Assembly (NCBI GenBank): GCA_024220505.1
Contig: JAKZZE010000024.1
Span: 744,001 to 808,000 of the forward strand
Length of the DNA: 64,000 bases
From: Rhizopus arrhizus
Taxonomy: Eukaryota; Mucoromycota; Mucoromycetes; Mucorales; Rhizopodaceae
Reading direction: 5' to 3'
In this document: positions 35,884-46,827 of the stretch, in pieces
How positions within the stretch are numbered: position 1 is the stretch's first letter
Layout of the letters: the number at the start of each line of letters is the position of its first letter
The notes under the pieces: generated by a model
The model's input: only the letters and a program-made list of their open reading frames with translations
Databases searched by the model: none
Told to the model about the DNA's origin: nothing
Program-made: the position numbers and the translations under genes

Positions 35884-37057
35884 TTAAACAGAGGCCTGAA
35901 TGGGAGGTTCAACGAATTCCTTGGTGGCCTTAGCACCAGTATCGTCACCAGCGGCTGCGGCACCACCGTGAAGGGCCAAGAGAGCAGAGACATCAAACTT
36001 GGGAGCCTTGAGGATCTTCACCTTACGAACATAAGTGTTTTGAAGAGGGTAGATACCTTGACAAGCCTTTTCAATACGAACAGCGATAGCATCTTGAGCA
36101 GATTGAGAGGCAGAAGAAGTAACCTTGGCAACCAATTCCTTAAGATCACAAGCAGAAGCTTCTTCAGTCATGATTTCAAACATCTTTTTACGGATTTGAC
36201 GGATTTGAGAAGATTGAGCATAGGTGGTCTTTTTGATTTGGTTACGACGACGAGCGGTGAAGGAGATGGCAAAGAGACGAACCAAGTAACCATCAGTGGT
36301 CTTGATGTCAACAAAAGCCTCAATGAGGGATTGCCACTTCTTGACCATAGAACGGAGCTTGTCAGTGGTCATGTCCATACCGTTAAAGTTAGTAAGACAG
36401 TTCTTGCCTTGGATTTCATCCACCTTGAGCTTGATCTTGCGGAAAGAACGAGATTCGTCCTTGGACAAGTCACCAAGAGACATCTCGACAACACGACCGT
36501 TCAAGGAGTCATTAGCGTTACGGAGACCTTGAGTACGGTTGACCAAGGTCTTACCGACCTGACGAACTTCAAACATGGAAGGAGCCTTGATATCATACCA
36601 GTCCTTACGGGTGAAAGGGTCAACGCTAAATAAGAAAATGTCAATTCATGCACAATTTTCCGATACTGCAAAAGAAAAAAGTAGAATTGTTCTAAATAAG
36701 AGCAAAGAGAACTATTTTTTGTTTCCCCCCCCCTTGCCCATTTATGCACATTCCCTTTTTTTTTTTTTTTTTTAGGCGTCAATATGGGTTGTAGTCCAGA
36801 ATGTCTCGCTCGATTGTTTTCAGAAACAAAAATCTACTTTTATATTTCTCTTGCAGTTCCACTACTTACACCTTCTTCTTCAATCCTTTCTTTCCTTTTG
36901 AAAGACGCCTAAAGTAATGTTTAATGATTTATACGCGTTAAACAAAACACAATTGGGCTTACTTGTTCTTGCCGACAGCTAAATATTATATGAAAAGATA
37001 CGATAATGAATACGATTGATGGATGGATGGATGGATATTTAGTTGAAACTTACCCAT
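35884..37057 (-). CDS. RPS1: 40S ribosomal protein eS1 (RPS3A/Rps1)
   Basis: Component of the small ribosomal subunit near the mRNA exit. Exons: 37057-37054 (only ATGG), 36978-36963 (16 nt), 36908-36870 (39 nt) and 36625-35884. These sum to 801 nt, 266 aa, and read [20 protein letters not shown] at the start, an exact family N-terminus. The large exon carries [20 protein letters not shown], then [18 protein letters not shown] and [20 protein letters not shown]. Intron 3 is long (244 nt) with a run of nine Gs on the coding strand and an A18 run. Codon use is strongly biased, as expected for a highly expressed gene. A 221-codon antisense frame is a by-product of this bias. Confidence 0.96.
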
Positions 37058-37360
37058 ATTATCGTTTAAGAAGGGAGGAGGATTAGGTTGCGTCCTTTGT
37101 TCGATCTTTGGTTTCCTTGGCTTCTGAGCCAGATTTCGCTAAAGTCGGTACTTGAACCTACTTGACAGCAAAGCCATTGTTCTTTTGAGGGCGAAAGGGG
37201 ATAGGGGGGAGGCTAAAATAGCCTAGAGAATTTCTAATTTCGCTGCATGATGCGAACCGGACTTGACCGGGATAGGAAATTGGCGGGAACAAGGGAGAGA
37301 GAGAGGGGGGAGTAATAAGGAAATGGAGTATCTCCTTCTCTTTTATTATTATTCTATAAA
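37058..37360. promoter_or_regulatory. Bidirectional promoter of the eS1/eS30 ribosomal protein pair
   Basis: 303 bp separate the two divergent start codons, so the two small-subunit genes probably share control elements. Visible are a GA-rich stretch (gagagagaggggggag near 37293), C-rich elements on the other strand, and ttaggttgcg near the eS1 side. No defined TATA box. Confidence 0.6.
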
Positions 37361-37607
37361 ATGGTAAACTTAAAAGACATCCATCAATCCAAAAGATTAA
37401 CCACTGATATAGGGTAAAGTACACGGTTCTTTAGCTCGTGCTGGTAAGGTTAAGTCTCAAACCCCCAAGGTTGCTAAGCAAGAAAAGAAGAAGGCCAAGA
37501 CTGGTCGTGCAAAGAAGAGACAAGTTTACAATCGTCGTTTTGTCAATGTCACCACTCAAGTTGGTGGTAAGCGTAGAATGAACCCTGCTCCCACTGCCGG
37601 CCCTTAA
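37361..37607 (+). CDS. RPS30: 40S ribosomal protein eS30
   Basis: Small-subunit protein. Exon 1 is the start codon alone (37361-37363); a 49-nt intron (GTAAAC..GATATAG) leads to exon 2, 37413-37607. The product has 65 aa: [20 protein letters not shown], a Lys-rich middle and [20 protein letters not shown] at the end, the family signature. It is a stand-alone eS30, without the ubiquitin-like FUBI fusion of animals. Transcribed away from eS1. Confidence 0.96.
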
Positions 37608-38716
37608 ATAACCCTTAAGGAAAGCAACTGTATAAATTGACATATCAGATATACGCATACACTATTCATTTTTATAAAGAATAAAAATGTTTTCTTTTTT
37701 GTTTATATCACAAAGATGTTTAGAGTGTCAAATAGATTGAATCCTTTATTTTCTTTGCTGCAGTTCAAATGTACAAATCCTAAATTGAGACGAGAGAGAG
37801 AGTAGGGGATAGGCGCATAGAAAAAATCATGCAACCCATTCTTGTTTTCCCACTTTTTTTTCTTTTTTTCTTTTTTTTTCACAACCTTATTCCTTATCTA
37901 AGAAAAAAAAAAAATAATGGCTGGTTCCGTTTGGTTCCCACTAATACAACAACAAACCATGCTGATTTGTATGTTTTTTTATTATTTCGAATGTTTTTCG
38001 GTTTACACTGCATTGAAATAACGGGACAAAATAGAACTGAAGAATATGTTTTTTTATAAATAAAAGGCTTTTTTCTACTTGGTTGTAGATCATGTTAGGA
38101 TCATAAGAAAAATTAGTTACTCCTGCAAATAAAATAAAGTGTTGTTTGATATATGCAACTTTGAAAGGCAGGCGCTTAAGCTACATGCAGAATAAAAAAT
38201 ATCGTTATTTTGCATGTCCCTGAATCGATCATGCTCGAACATTTACTTCTTTTCTCCCTTTTTTGCTTCTTGGGATTATAAAAAAGAAGTAAACCATAGA
38301 CCTTAGGAGTATCACCACTCTTCTTTTCTCCCCCCTTTTTTTTTCTAATGTATTTTTTTTTGTTTATGAAATTCGGAAAACTAATTGTTGTTTATTAAAT
38401 AACACTCTATCGGTTCGTTGTCCGGTGTGTACGTAAAACGTGAATTATTTACAAACAACAAATGTAGTCTCAAAGGGAGGCTATGTAAGGATTAAAATAC
38501 AAAGGGGTGAAAAAAAAAAAATTGACTAAAAGCTTATGATCGGGAACAAAAGAGATTAATAATTTTGACAGTTAGGGGGGTTGAGGATCAACGTAACACG
38601 GTTTTTTGAATTGATCTGCCTACTTATAAATACTTTCTTTTCTTCTTCTTTTTTTTTTTTCTTTGTTATTAGTACATATCTATTCTCCTTATTGTTCAGT
38701 TTACCCCCCACCCCTT

Positions 38717-38759
<43 letters not shown>

Positions 38760-38891
38760 TTTTAATTTTATTTGACAGGCAAATAAATTTTTTATATTTG
38801 AGTTGCTTATTGTTTTTTTTTTTTTTCTTCATTCCTTTTTATCTATTTTTTTTTCCCCTTCCATTCCTTTGTCCATAAATAAAATAAAAAA
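37608..38891. other. Long intergenic region with homopolymers and a CT microsatellite
   Basis: 3' region of eS30 and pyrimidine-rich upstream region of the IQ gene. It contains (CT)n at about 38718-38751 between T runs, and several T or A runs (37850-37915, 38650-38662, 38811-38825). No coding gene or RNA recognised. Confidence 0.6.
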
Positions 38892-40235
38892 ATGGAATCC
38901 TTTTATAAAGAAGAAGAGGTAAAATGATTAGTTTATGATTTAATAATGAATCTAATTAATAATACAAGTATAGCAATATTACAATGAAGAAGAACCAGTG
39001 TTGATTATTCAAAACTTGAATAAAGAACAACATCAATTTCAATTTCCTTCTCATTCAACTCTAGAATCATTAGCTTATTTGGATCAAGGAGAAAATAGAG
39101 ACACATTCTTTGATTCTACCTCATTTACTGCTGTACTCTGTAATATATCAGATAATAATCCATCGGCTATTTCACGCAAGTCATCATTTGAATCTATTCA
39201 ACCTTCTAATTTTCAAGGTAAAATAAACAATTAAAAAAAAATATTTAATTAATTTAATAATAATAAAAAAATAGAATCACTGTCAACAAAAACAAATGAA
39301 TTACGAGTGCTTATTAGATTAAATAAACAAAAATATAATTCACCAATCACTATTATTCGTTATACAACTATTGCTTCTACTATTGATGAAGGCTATGATG
39401 ACGATAATATCACTGAAGATGATGGAAAAGAATTAGAGTCAGAATGTCATTTTTATTCAATTCAAGATGATCTTGACCTCTTGCGTGATAAGGCTGCCAT
39501 CAAGATTCAATCATTATGGCGTGGTTACATTAGTCGTCGTAAGAACAACAATAAACAATCACTCATGTTTCAACTTGTTCATTTATGTGGCACTATTCAC
39601 AATCGCCAAATGAATAAATTCCAAAAAAGGATGGATGCATTAGAAAATAGAGTGAATAAAGTCAGTCAGTTAGAGAAGCGTATTGAACGATTAGAAAAAA
39701 GATTAGAACAAGAGACAGCGATGAGAAGAGCATTTGAAAATACAGTAGAAGACATGACAGTGTTGATTGATCAACAACAAAAAGTATTATACGATAGATT
39801 AGAAGAAGAAGTATCCTTACGCCAATCCTATGAACATCGAATGAATCAAGCCTTAGACCAAATAGAACCACTTGAGTCACGATTAAAGAAAGAAGTAAAC
39901 GCAAGGAATAAAGTAGAAGAGATGCTGACTCGTGTATTGGATCAAATGCATCAAACTGAAACATCAAGGTTACAGCAAATAAAAAAGATGCAGAATTAAG
40001 AAGAATCATGCAATCAAAACTTGAACTGGCCTTTGAAGAAATTTCTCATTTGAAATCTACCAATAACCTTAAATCTCTGGCGGTCACTAGGGAGACTAGA
40101 ACGCCTACTTTGAACAAACGTCGTCAAGCGGCATCTTCGCCTGTATCACGTGTTCAAATCGAAAGACCAAGTGTAATTCCCTCCAATAGACGTCCAACCA
40201 TGACTCCTCACAAAAGAACCCTAGCTCGAAAGTAG
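38892..40235 (+). CDS. IQ-motif coiled-coil protein of unknown function
   Basis: Exons 38892-38918, about 38971-39218 and about 39273-40235. An acidic N-terminal region is followed by one IQ motif, AAIKIQSLWRGYISRRKN, a calmodulin-binding helix, then a long coiled coil (heptads from about 39600 to 40060: RMDALENRVNKVSQLEKRIE..) and a basic Ser/Thr/Pro tail (RRPTMTPHKRTLARK). The frame breaks at the A6 run 39981-39986: upstream it stops at MQN, while the coiled coil continues one base off (KDAELRRIMQSKLELAF). One more A would join them. This resembles proteins of cytoskeletal or septal scaffolds, but no specific family is recognised. Confidence 0.75.
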
Positions 40236-40600
40236 GAAATTTGTTTCCTCTTTTATAAATCCATTTGGTTCCTCATCATCTTATCTCATCATTTTCTCCC
40301 TCTCTCTCTTATTATTATTTAATTCATGTATTTTGTTTTTTGTTTGCATTCAAAAAAAAAAAAAAAAAAAAAAAATCTCTTCTCATTTGCATTAATAATT
40401 ATTCCCCCTCTTCCCTCCCTCCCCTTTTTTTTTCCGCCATTTTAATTCTCTCTCTCTTTTTTTTTCTTTGTAAATAAAGTTATTTCTTACATTATTATTT
40501 GATCTCTTTACCATTTTTGGTCTCATGGTGAACTCATTGTAGTACAAATGTCTTTAAGCTTTGACCTCATTTTTAGGATTGAGTTTATTCCGATAGATGA
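40236..40600. other. Convergent 3' regions, low complexity
   Basis: Between the IQ gene and CSN8. Contains a CT-rich stretch, an A25 run (about 40351-40375) and aataaag near 40474. No gene seen. Confidence 0.5.
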
Positions 40601-41417
40601 TTAAAATTTCTCAAGTTGAGTGACAATATCTGCTAGTTTTGAAATTTGATCATCATTTGTTAAACTTGAATGAAATGAACCTAAACAAAAAAATAAATAA
40701 ATAAAAAACATGTTGTTTCTATTTTCATTTTGTTTACCAAGTTTCATTGGACAAAGAATTTTGGTATTTGTGTCATATTTCCAACCTCTATTCATTAATT
40801 CTATACATAAAAGAGTAAGGGGATGGGGGATATTAGGTTCATCAAGCATTTACCAGGTAAAAGTTCATTTTCTTGTAATCCAAAAAATTCTGCTGCTTGA
40901 TTCAGTTGAATCGAGGTATAGACATTAGGTATTAATATCAGCATCTGATTTCTCATATTTTCCTTGATTCGACCCACAAGCACTTGCATTAAATCTGACC
41001 ATGAATAATTATCAATACAACTGTAGATGTTTGAATATGACTTTTGAATATAAGCTACAATCACAGACCAAATAGCATCTATTTCAGTTGTATGCAGTCC
41101 TTGACTTTTTATACGTTTGCGAATATATCTTGCTGATTGACTATTTTATCACAAGTTCTTAACCTCTTTTATCTCTTTTCCTTAAACTCATTCTTACATG
41201 TCATCCATCAATAAACAACTTGCAAAATAAATAGGATACATTATTGACATGTCAACATTAGCATCAACCACACTCTAAACAAAAATAAAAAGTACTTTTT
41301 TAAATATTTATGTTTTTTTCTTTCTTCTTTTTTTTTTACTTGAAGTTCTAATTGTTGACAATATTGAAATAATTCATCATGTTTTTGTTGATTGATGAGC
41401 TCTGCAACGCGATCCAT
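40601..41417 (-). CDS. COP9 signalosome subunit 8-like protein
   Basis: Subunit of the CSN deneddylase, which removes Nedd8 from cullins. The ATG at 41417 gives MDRVAELINQQKHDELFQYC. Introns with GTAAAA, GTAAGA, GTAAAT and GTAAAC donors link to VVDANVDMSIMYPIYFASCL, then QSARYIRKRIKSQ, then IVAYIQKSYSNIYSCIDNYS with the CSN8/PSMD8/eIF3k helices (NVYTSIQLNQAAEFFGLQE). The tail after ELMNRGWKYD ends QISKLADIVTQLEKF. About 200 aa, normal for CSN8. The PCI-like family also includes proteasome Rpn12 and eIF3k, which are the alternatives; size and the IQLNQAAEFFG segment favour CSN8. Confidence 0.75.
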
Positions 41418-41438
41418 AATGATATCCAAAAAAAACCC

Positions 41439-41469
<31 letters not shown>

Positions 41470-41660
41470 CAAATATGCAGTGATCGGAACTCAAAAAGTG
41501 TGTCAGTGAGAGAAGAAGTGAGATATCGATCTATAAAGGAACCGACTCTTTTGGGAGGAAAGAGGGGGGTAGTTATATTTTCAATGAAAACAAGTAATAA
41601 AATATCCCGTAAAGTCAAATTTTTATTCTTTCTTCTTTATTTTACCATTTTTTTTCTAGA

Positions 41661-43333
41661 ATGAAGATACAATTAATTTCCCTATTGTTGTCTTCCTTAT
41701 TCTTTAGTTTTGCTATCGCAAGAACTATTAACAGTAAGGTTTTTATAAAAAAGAAGACACAAGATACAACAGATGATCCTTCTGCTTCTCCTTCTCCTGT
41801 TCCTCCTACTCCTCAAGGCTCCATTCGATTAGGCGGTGATATCCTCATTCCAGACGCTTCATCCGAACACCCTTTGATACTCTCAAACGCTAAAGATCAA
41901 CCTTTATGTTTACCCAGTGAGACCATCAAGCCTGTCAGAGACCTCAAAGTGATGCCTGGATACGAATTCTTTGTTCTCACAAACAAGATTGAATACCCTA
42001 AAAAGATTGTTATGGATAAAGCAAATCATCTCTTGGCCATTTCTTCTAAAAACGGTGTTTATTCGATTCGTATGGATAAGTGTGGTAATTCGGAAGTTCA
42101 GCAAATTTTGGAGCACGATGCTCTTGGTGAACCACTTGGTATGGGCATGGAGCTCTATGGTCAGCATCTCTACATCTCAACTACCCACTCCATCTATCGT
42201 TTCCCTTACAGTGATGGTCAACACTCGGCTCTTAGTGATGGAATCAAGGTCATGTCTAATATGAATTCTGATAACAGCGAGATTACAGACATAGCCATTG
42301 ATGTCTTTGGATATGCTTTCATTCCTCGTACAGTCAGTCAGATGCATCAAAATCTTGATGCCTCTCATGCTGTTATCAAAAAGTTCAACTTTAAAAATAT
42401 TCCCGATAGTGCTTATGACTTTGAAAAGGATGGTGAAATATTCGCTTCGGGTACAAACACACAAGGTTTATTAGGATTCGATGCTCAAGCCCAGTTGTGG
42501 GGTATCAACGGTCTTTTAGAAGACGCTAACCTGGGTCGAGGTAATTCCTTTATTAGGAAATATAAACAACGACTCACATTCTCTACAGATCTTTCTCTTG
42601 CTGGTTTTGCAGAGGAGCTCAATAAATACTCCGCGCCCAAAAGAACTATGGCTTCCCTTACTGTCTTACCGAGCACAACTTGCAAGGCATATCCGAGGTG
42701 TCAAGAGGGCTAGGTGCTCAGTGGGCACATGCCCTTTTCGTAAACCAATCTGTTTCCTTGAATGATTACTGTCAGCAATCCGATAACAATGTCCCTCCAG
42801 AGGTCCCTTTGGCTCCCAAGACGTATGCTTCTAGCGCTCACTTTTACACTGGCGTCTTTTGCTCCGTGGGTGACTTGACGACCGAGGGAACATCCGTCGG
42901 CCTGCCCTGTAACTGGACCAATACTCCCATCCTTGCCAACCACGGCCAGTCACGCGATCCAACTGGACACAGTGTGGTTCATTTGCCATTCAATGATCTC
43001 GAGCACAAACCTCGTCTGGACCTGGCAGCTGAAGTTCTCTTGCAAGAAACCGAGCCTTGTTTTGACGATAAATGCTTTTCTCCCTTTGGTCTGGCTCTTG
43101 ATAACTATGGTCGCTTGTATATTAGCAGTGATGAGACAAATGAAATTATCGTTTTCAAACGTATTTTTAATGAAAAGGCTGCTGAAACTCTGACTGACAT
43201 AGTAGAAAAGGCGGAAGACGCCAAGTACGAGGAAGAAGAAAGACGAAAGGAAAAGGACAGTGATGGGGAAGAAACGCGTAAAGAAAGTGGCGATGATGAG
43301 GAACAAAAACACAAAGGCAGTGGTGATGAGTAA
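41661..43333 (+). CDS. Secreted sorbosone-dehydrogenase-like beta-propeller protein
   Basis: Starts with a signal peptide (MKIQLISLLLSSLFFSFAIA), a Pro/Ser spacer, then a six-bladed PQQ-sugar-dehydrogenase-type propeller: PGYEFFVLTNKIEYPKKIV, GEPLGMGMELYGQHLYIST, EITDIAIDVFGYAF. The second half includes YCLTEHNLQG, GLGAQWAH, LPCNWTNTPILANHGQS and CFSPFGLALDNYGRLYISSD, conserved in fungal L-sorbosone dehydrogenase relatives. The tail is highly acidic and Glu/Lys-rich. A frame break at the A4 run 42639-42642 (cccaaaagaac) separates the halves; one extra A restores KNYGFPYC. If the break is real, the protein loses its last two to three blades. Whether it binds PQQ is not visible. Confidence 0.8.
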
Positions 43334-43393
43334 CAAAAGCACGTATACACCTTTATAAAAACCCAATAGAACAAAATAAAGAACTGTAAACCC

Positions 43394-43422
43394 TTTTTTT
43401 TTTTTTTTTAAAAAAAAAAAAA
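43394..43422. repeat. T16A13 palindrome between convergent genes
   Basis: A pure T run abuts a pure A run, giving a perfect hairpin-capable palindrome located between the stops of the propeller gene and the fasciclin gene. It may serve both 3' ends. Confidence 0.8.
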
Positions 43423-43436
43423 CATAAACCATATTT

Positions 43437-45931
43437 TTACGACAAAGGTCTGTAACCCAATCTTCTTCTGTTATAAACCTTATATCCAAAGAATCCGCAT
43501 AGAGAAAGGATACCACCTGTAACAAACGTAACTGTCAAGATGCATACAACAGACCATACCCAAGGTAAACCAAAGATACCTCTACGTATCGGAATCAAGA
43601 CAGTATCAATAGCAATGATGCCTCCATTAAAAGAAGTTTGACCAAGACCCAGTACATGCGCCTCATCTTCCCCGTCTTTTACTTCCACTTGCCAGACTCC
43701 TTTTTTAATTTCCTTTATAGACACTTTGTCTACTGAAGAAAGCAGAGTAGAGTAATCGTACGTGCGCAATTTCTTGACATCACCCGTGTCATCCCAATCC
43801 GCTTGCCAAGAGATGGGCAAGATGTGCATCTTTGCTACACGCTCCAGCTGATAAGGGTCAGCTAATAAGGCTTGGATGTCTATGTGAGCAAATGCCTTCT
43901 CGGTAGGAGCCAAGATGACGACATCCTTTTGATTGATCTCATCCAGTAACTGAGCCTTTTCGAAAAGAATCATCAAGGTATTGGACTCGATACCAACCAG
44001 GATATCTTGATTGGTAATACGAACCTCACGAGGTATCTGTACCTTGGATATTTTATGAATAACACCATTGGACACAAGCATATCTGATTTTGTAATAATT
44101 CCGCAAGCCTTGGTGTCATCATCAGGACGGCCAACAATGATTGAATGATCATCAATTGGACTGATACGTAATGTTGAATTTGATAATGTAGTTACTTCAT
44201 GTACCTTTTCCTTCAAGTCTTGATAATACAATAACTCTGGAATAGCGTGATACTTCAAGACGGATTGAAGCTGTGTCTTTGCAGAGGAGTGAACCAAGTA
44301 TTTGGCTATCAGACCCAGTTCTTTAAAGGCATCATTAGTAGGCACAAAAAGTGTGATGCCGCTGGTATTCTTAATATCTTCTGCTACTTTGGATACATAA
44401 AGTGTTGCGATAAAAGTAGAAAAGTCTAAATCTGATACGAGCTTCCCTAAAAAGTCTCCTGGAAGTGACAAAGGTTCCGATACTTGATAAATCATGGTAT
44501 CCTTGATATTGACTTTTTTTTTTAGAAAAAAACAAATTATTAGCCTTGCTTTGTTTACAATTAAAAACTTACTAGGATCACCAAGTGTTCGAGAGTGATC
44601 AAATAAGATGGAAGATTTCTTTTCTGAAGCATCGTTTTCAGTGTATATGGGCACCCTTTGATAGTTGTTTCCAAGTTCAGATGATCTGAATTCGGTCAAG
44701 AGCAGCTCCTTATTATAAAGGGTATCTTGTGGCCAAAGACCTTGAATCACATGGTATTTCAACCAAGATTCGACGGGAATACTAGGAAGTGGTGTATCAG
44801 ATGGAGGAACAAGAAGTGTATAATTCTTATTATCCTCTTGATCAATGTAATGGGACAGGTTGTAGCTATCAAACAGTTCATTCATGTGGGTAGCATTTAG
44901 ACCATAAAGGTATTTTCTTGTATTAAATGTTATTGAATCTGGTTTAAACACATCTTCTATCTGATGAATGACACCTAACATAACACGTTAAAAGCATATT
45001 CAGTATACATTTCTAGTTACCATTGCCAGCCAATACATCAGATTGTGTAATCGTAAGATCATTGACCGTGGCTTCTCCTTTTTTAGTTGAAGTGATTGTC
45101 AAAGAATCTCCTGTGATTGATTTGACTATTGAAGTTTATTAATAAAAGACAGTAACTTTTGATATAGATTACATGTTGTTTTTCCAGAGGTAAATTCATC
45201 TAAATAGATTGGTTTATCAATGATTGTGTACTTTAAAAATAAAGTCAAGTCTGTTTTTCCATATTTTGAAGTCAAATAACTAGATTCAATGCTATTATAA
45301 TAAGTCAGTGGGTTTTCCTTGGTGGATACAAAGACTGTGAATCCTGTCTTTTCTCTCAACAGTTCATCCACTTTAACCATTTTCATGAATGAATCAATAG
45401 CTGGGTTTATAGTATTGATAATGTCCCCTACAAAATGTTACAGACAGATACAGCCATAATCACTATCTTACCTAGCAATTTGGGTGGTTCGAGTACTCTG
45501 TCGATGACTTGAATAACTGTATCATTATTGACTTGAATATCACTTGTCACCACCCTAGCCTGGTTCACATACACCTTGTGTCCATCCACTGTCATTTTGA
45601 TACGTTGAGGATCGGAACCTAAATACCCGTTCACGCAGAGTGTCTCCTTCAACTGACCATGATAAAAGTCGCTCGTTAATATTCCTTTATTCAAAAAATG
45701 ATAGAGTAGTAGCTCAGTCGTTATCTCTGTATCCGAACTTTTTTCAAAAGCTTTGTTGTCTGGAGCAAATAGTGTACCAGCTTGGAGTTTATTAACTTTG
45801 GGTATCAGTTGGTGTGTCTGTAAATGGCCTATAAGTGTTGAAAATCGTTCATCCTCTGATAAGACATCAATAATGGTTTTGTATGCAGTTATTGCTTGAA
45901 TGAAATATAAAAGTAAAAGTCGTATCTTCAT
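43437..45931 (-). CDS. Four-domain fasciclin (FAS1) membrane protein
   Basis: FAS1 domains mediate cell adhesion; yeast relatives act at the vacuole. The ATG at 45931 begins a signal peptide (MKIRLLLLYFIQAITAYK). Exon 1 ends at 45472, exon 2 starts at 45427, and further exons join in frame to 43437. FAS1 domain 1 shows GTLFAPDNKAF and VIQVIDRVLEPP; domain 2 shows TGFTVFVSTKEN and GVIHQIEDVFKP; domain 3 shows ITLFVPTNDAFKEL and NGVIHKISKVQIP; domain 4 shows VVILAPTEKAFAHI and GGIIAIDTVLIP. A transmembrane helix (VWSVVCILTVTFVTGGILSL) and a short basic tail (YNRRRLGYRPLS) close it. About 850 aa, type I topology inferred. Confidence 0.92.
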
Positions 45932-46072
45932 GTTCACTTTAAAAAAAAAAAAAAGAAAAAAAGAAAATAAACAAAAAAGCCAAGCAAATGATTCATACTT
46001 TGCGAGCTATGCCGAGTTGAACGCTGCATTTTGCGCTGTTTAAAATTACGATTTGCGTCATGCAGTTCTCAC

Positions 46073-46288
46073 TACAGTTAGGCTGGGGATATTGGCGGTT
46101 ACAAAAAAAATAGTTGACGGTTACAAAAGAAATAATTGTCGTCTAATAAAAATACAATTGTCGAGAGATAAGATTTAACTTGTCGGTTAGTGCCAAACAA
46201 ATTGTCGTTCAAATACGAATATGAAAAATAAAAAGAGGTTTATTCCATTGCACTTAATAATGCGGTGCTTAACTGAATTACATAGTAC
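46073..46288. repeat. OTU-element terminal repeat, left copy
   Basis: Reverse-complement match of 60456-60696. It starts tacagttaggctg, then a ggcggttac-type motif repeated with T/A spacers, and includes the last codons and stop of the OTU ORF. Over the inner 190 bp I see about one difference; the other copy has one extra 25-bp tandem unit. Confidence 0.9.
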
Positions 46289-46788
46289 TTTACTTTTTGC
46301 AACGTTTTCGTAGAGTTGAAGTTTAAAGTAGTAAATATTTTATTCAATGTAAATTCAGAATAAGTGTACACAATTACAGGACGATGATAAGTATCTGCAA
46401 CGATCTGAGGACAGGTAAAATTTGTGAACCACAACGAACGGTTATTGTTGCAAGGTGAAATGCGGGAAGAAAGTCTAGCAATTATAACTTGATGTTCAAA
46501 ATCTATGGTACTACTATCACCAACTGCTTTATACAAGGTATTATAATTCTCTTCATGCATATATGTTGCTAGCATATTTTCTTTCACCTGGATCCAGCTG
46601 TCTTGGGTCTTGTATACATCAAAACTTACTGCACGAAATCCACAGTTGCCATCTCCGCTTATGCTATGAATAGCCTTTATAACATTGGTTGGATTGACAT
46701 CCAACCACTTGTACGCATCGTCACGAATTGGATTAGTATAAGTGAATACTCGATTGGAATAAAGACATTGTTCTAGTCAATAAACATC
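46240..46788 (-). CDS. OTU-domain cysteine protease ORF of a mobile element
   Basis: OTU proteases cleave ubiquitin chains; in eukaryotic genomes the domain also travels in transposons. The ORF (ATG at 46704, or an open frame from about 46788: NRVFTYTNPIRDDAYKWLDV) has SGDGNCGFRAVSFDV, the catalytic Asp-Gly-Asn-Cys signature, then WIQVKENML and, near the C-terminus, RPVIVYTY, where the catalytic His would normally be expected nearby; a clear catalytic His is not obvious. Length is about 180 aa. The 3' end lies inside the terminal repeat. An upstream exon at 47130-46828 may be joined by splicing, but its phase does not fit directly. Intact or not is unclear. Confidence 0.7.
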
Positions 46789-46827
46789 ATATCATCAAGC
46801 TCTGTATTTTGTTGCAACTGTTGTTAC

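Noticed and set aside
35968..36633. 221-codon open frame on the plus strand
   Set aside because: It lies antisense to the eS1 exon and arises from that gene's strong codon bias; no recognisable domain.
36626..36869. Intronic snoRNA in eS1
   Set aside because: Isolated ctga boxes but no matching C box or terminal stem seen.
37361..37607. FUBI-eS30 ubiquitin-like fusion
   Set aside because: The eS30 coding starts with its own ATG exon and no ubiquitin-like sequence precedes it.
42950..43525. 191-codon open frame on the minus strand
   Set aside because: Overlaps the propeller gene's end and a homopolymer tract; the sequence is Phe/Leu-rich and has no domain.
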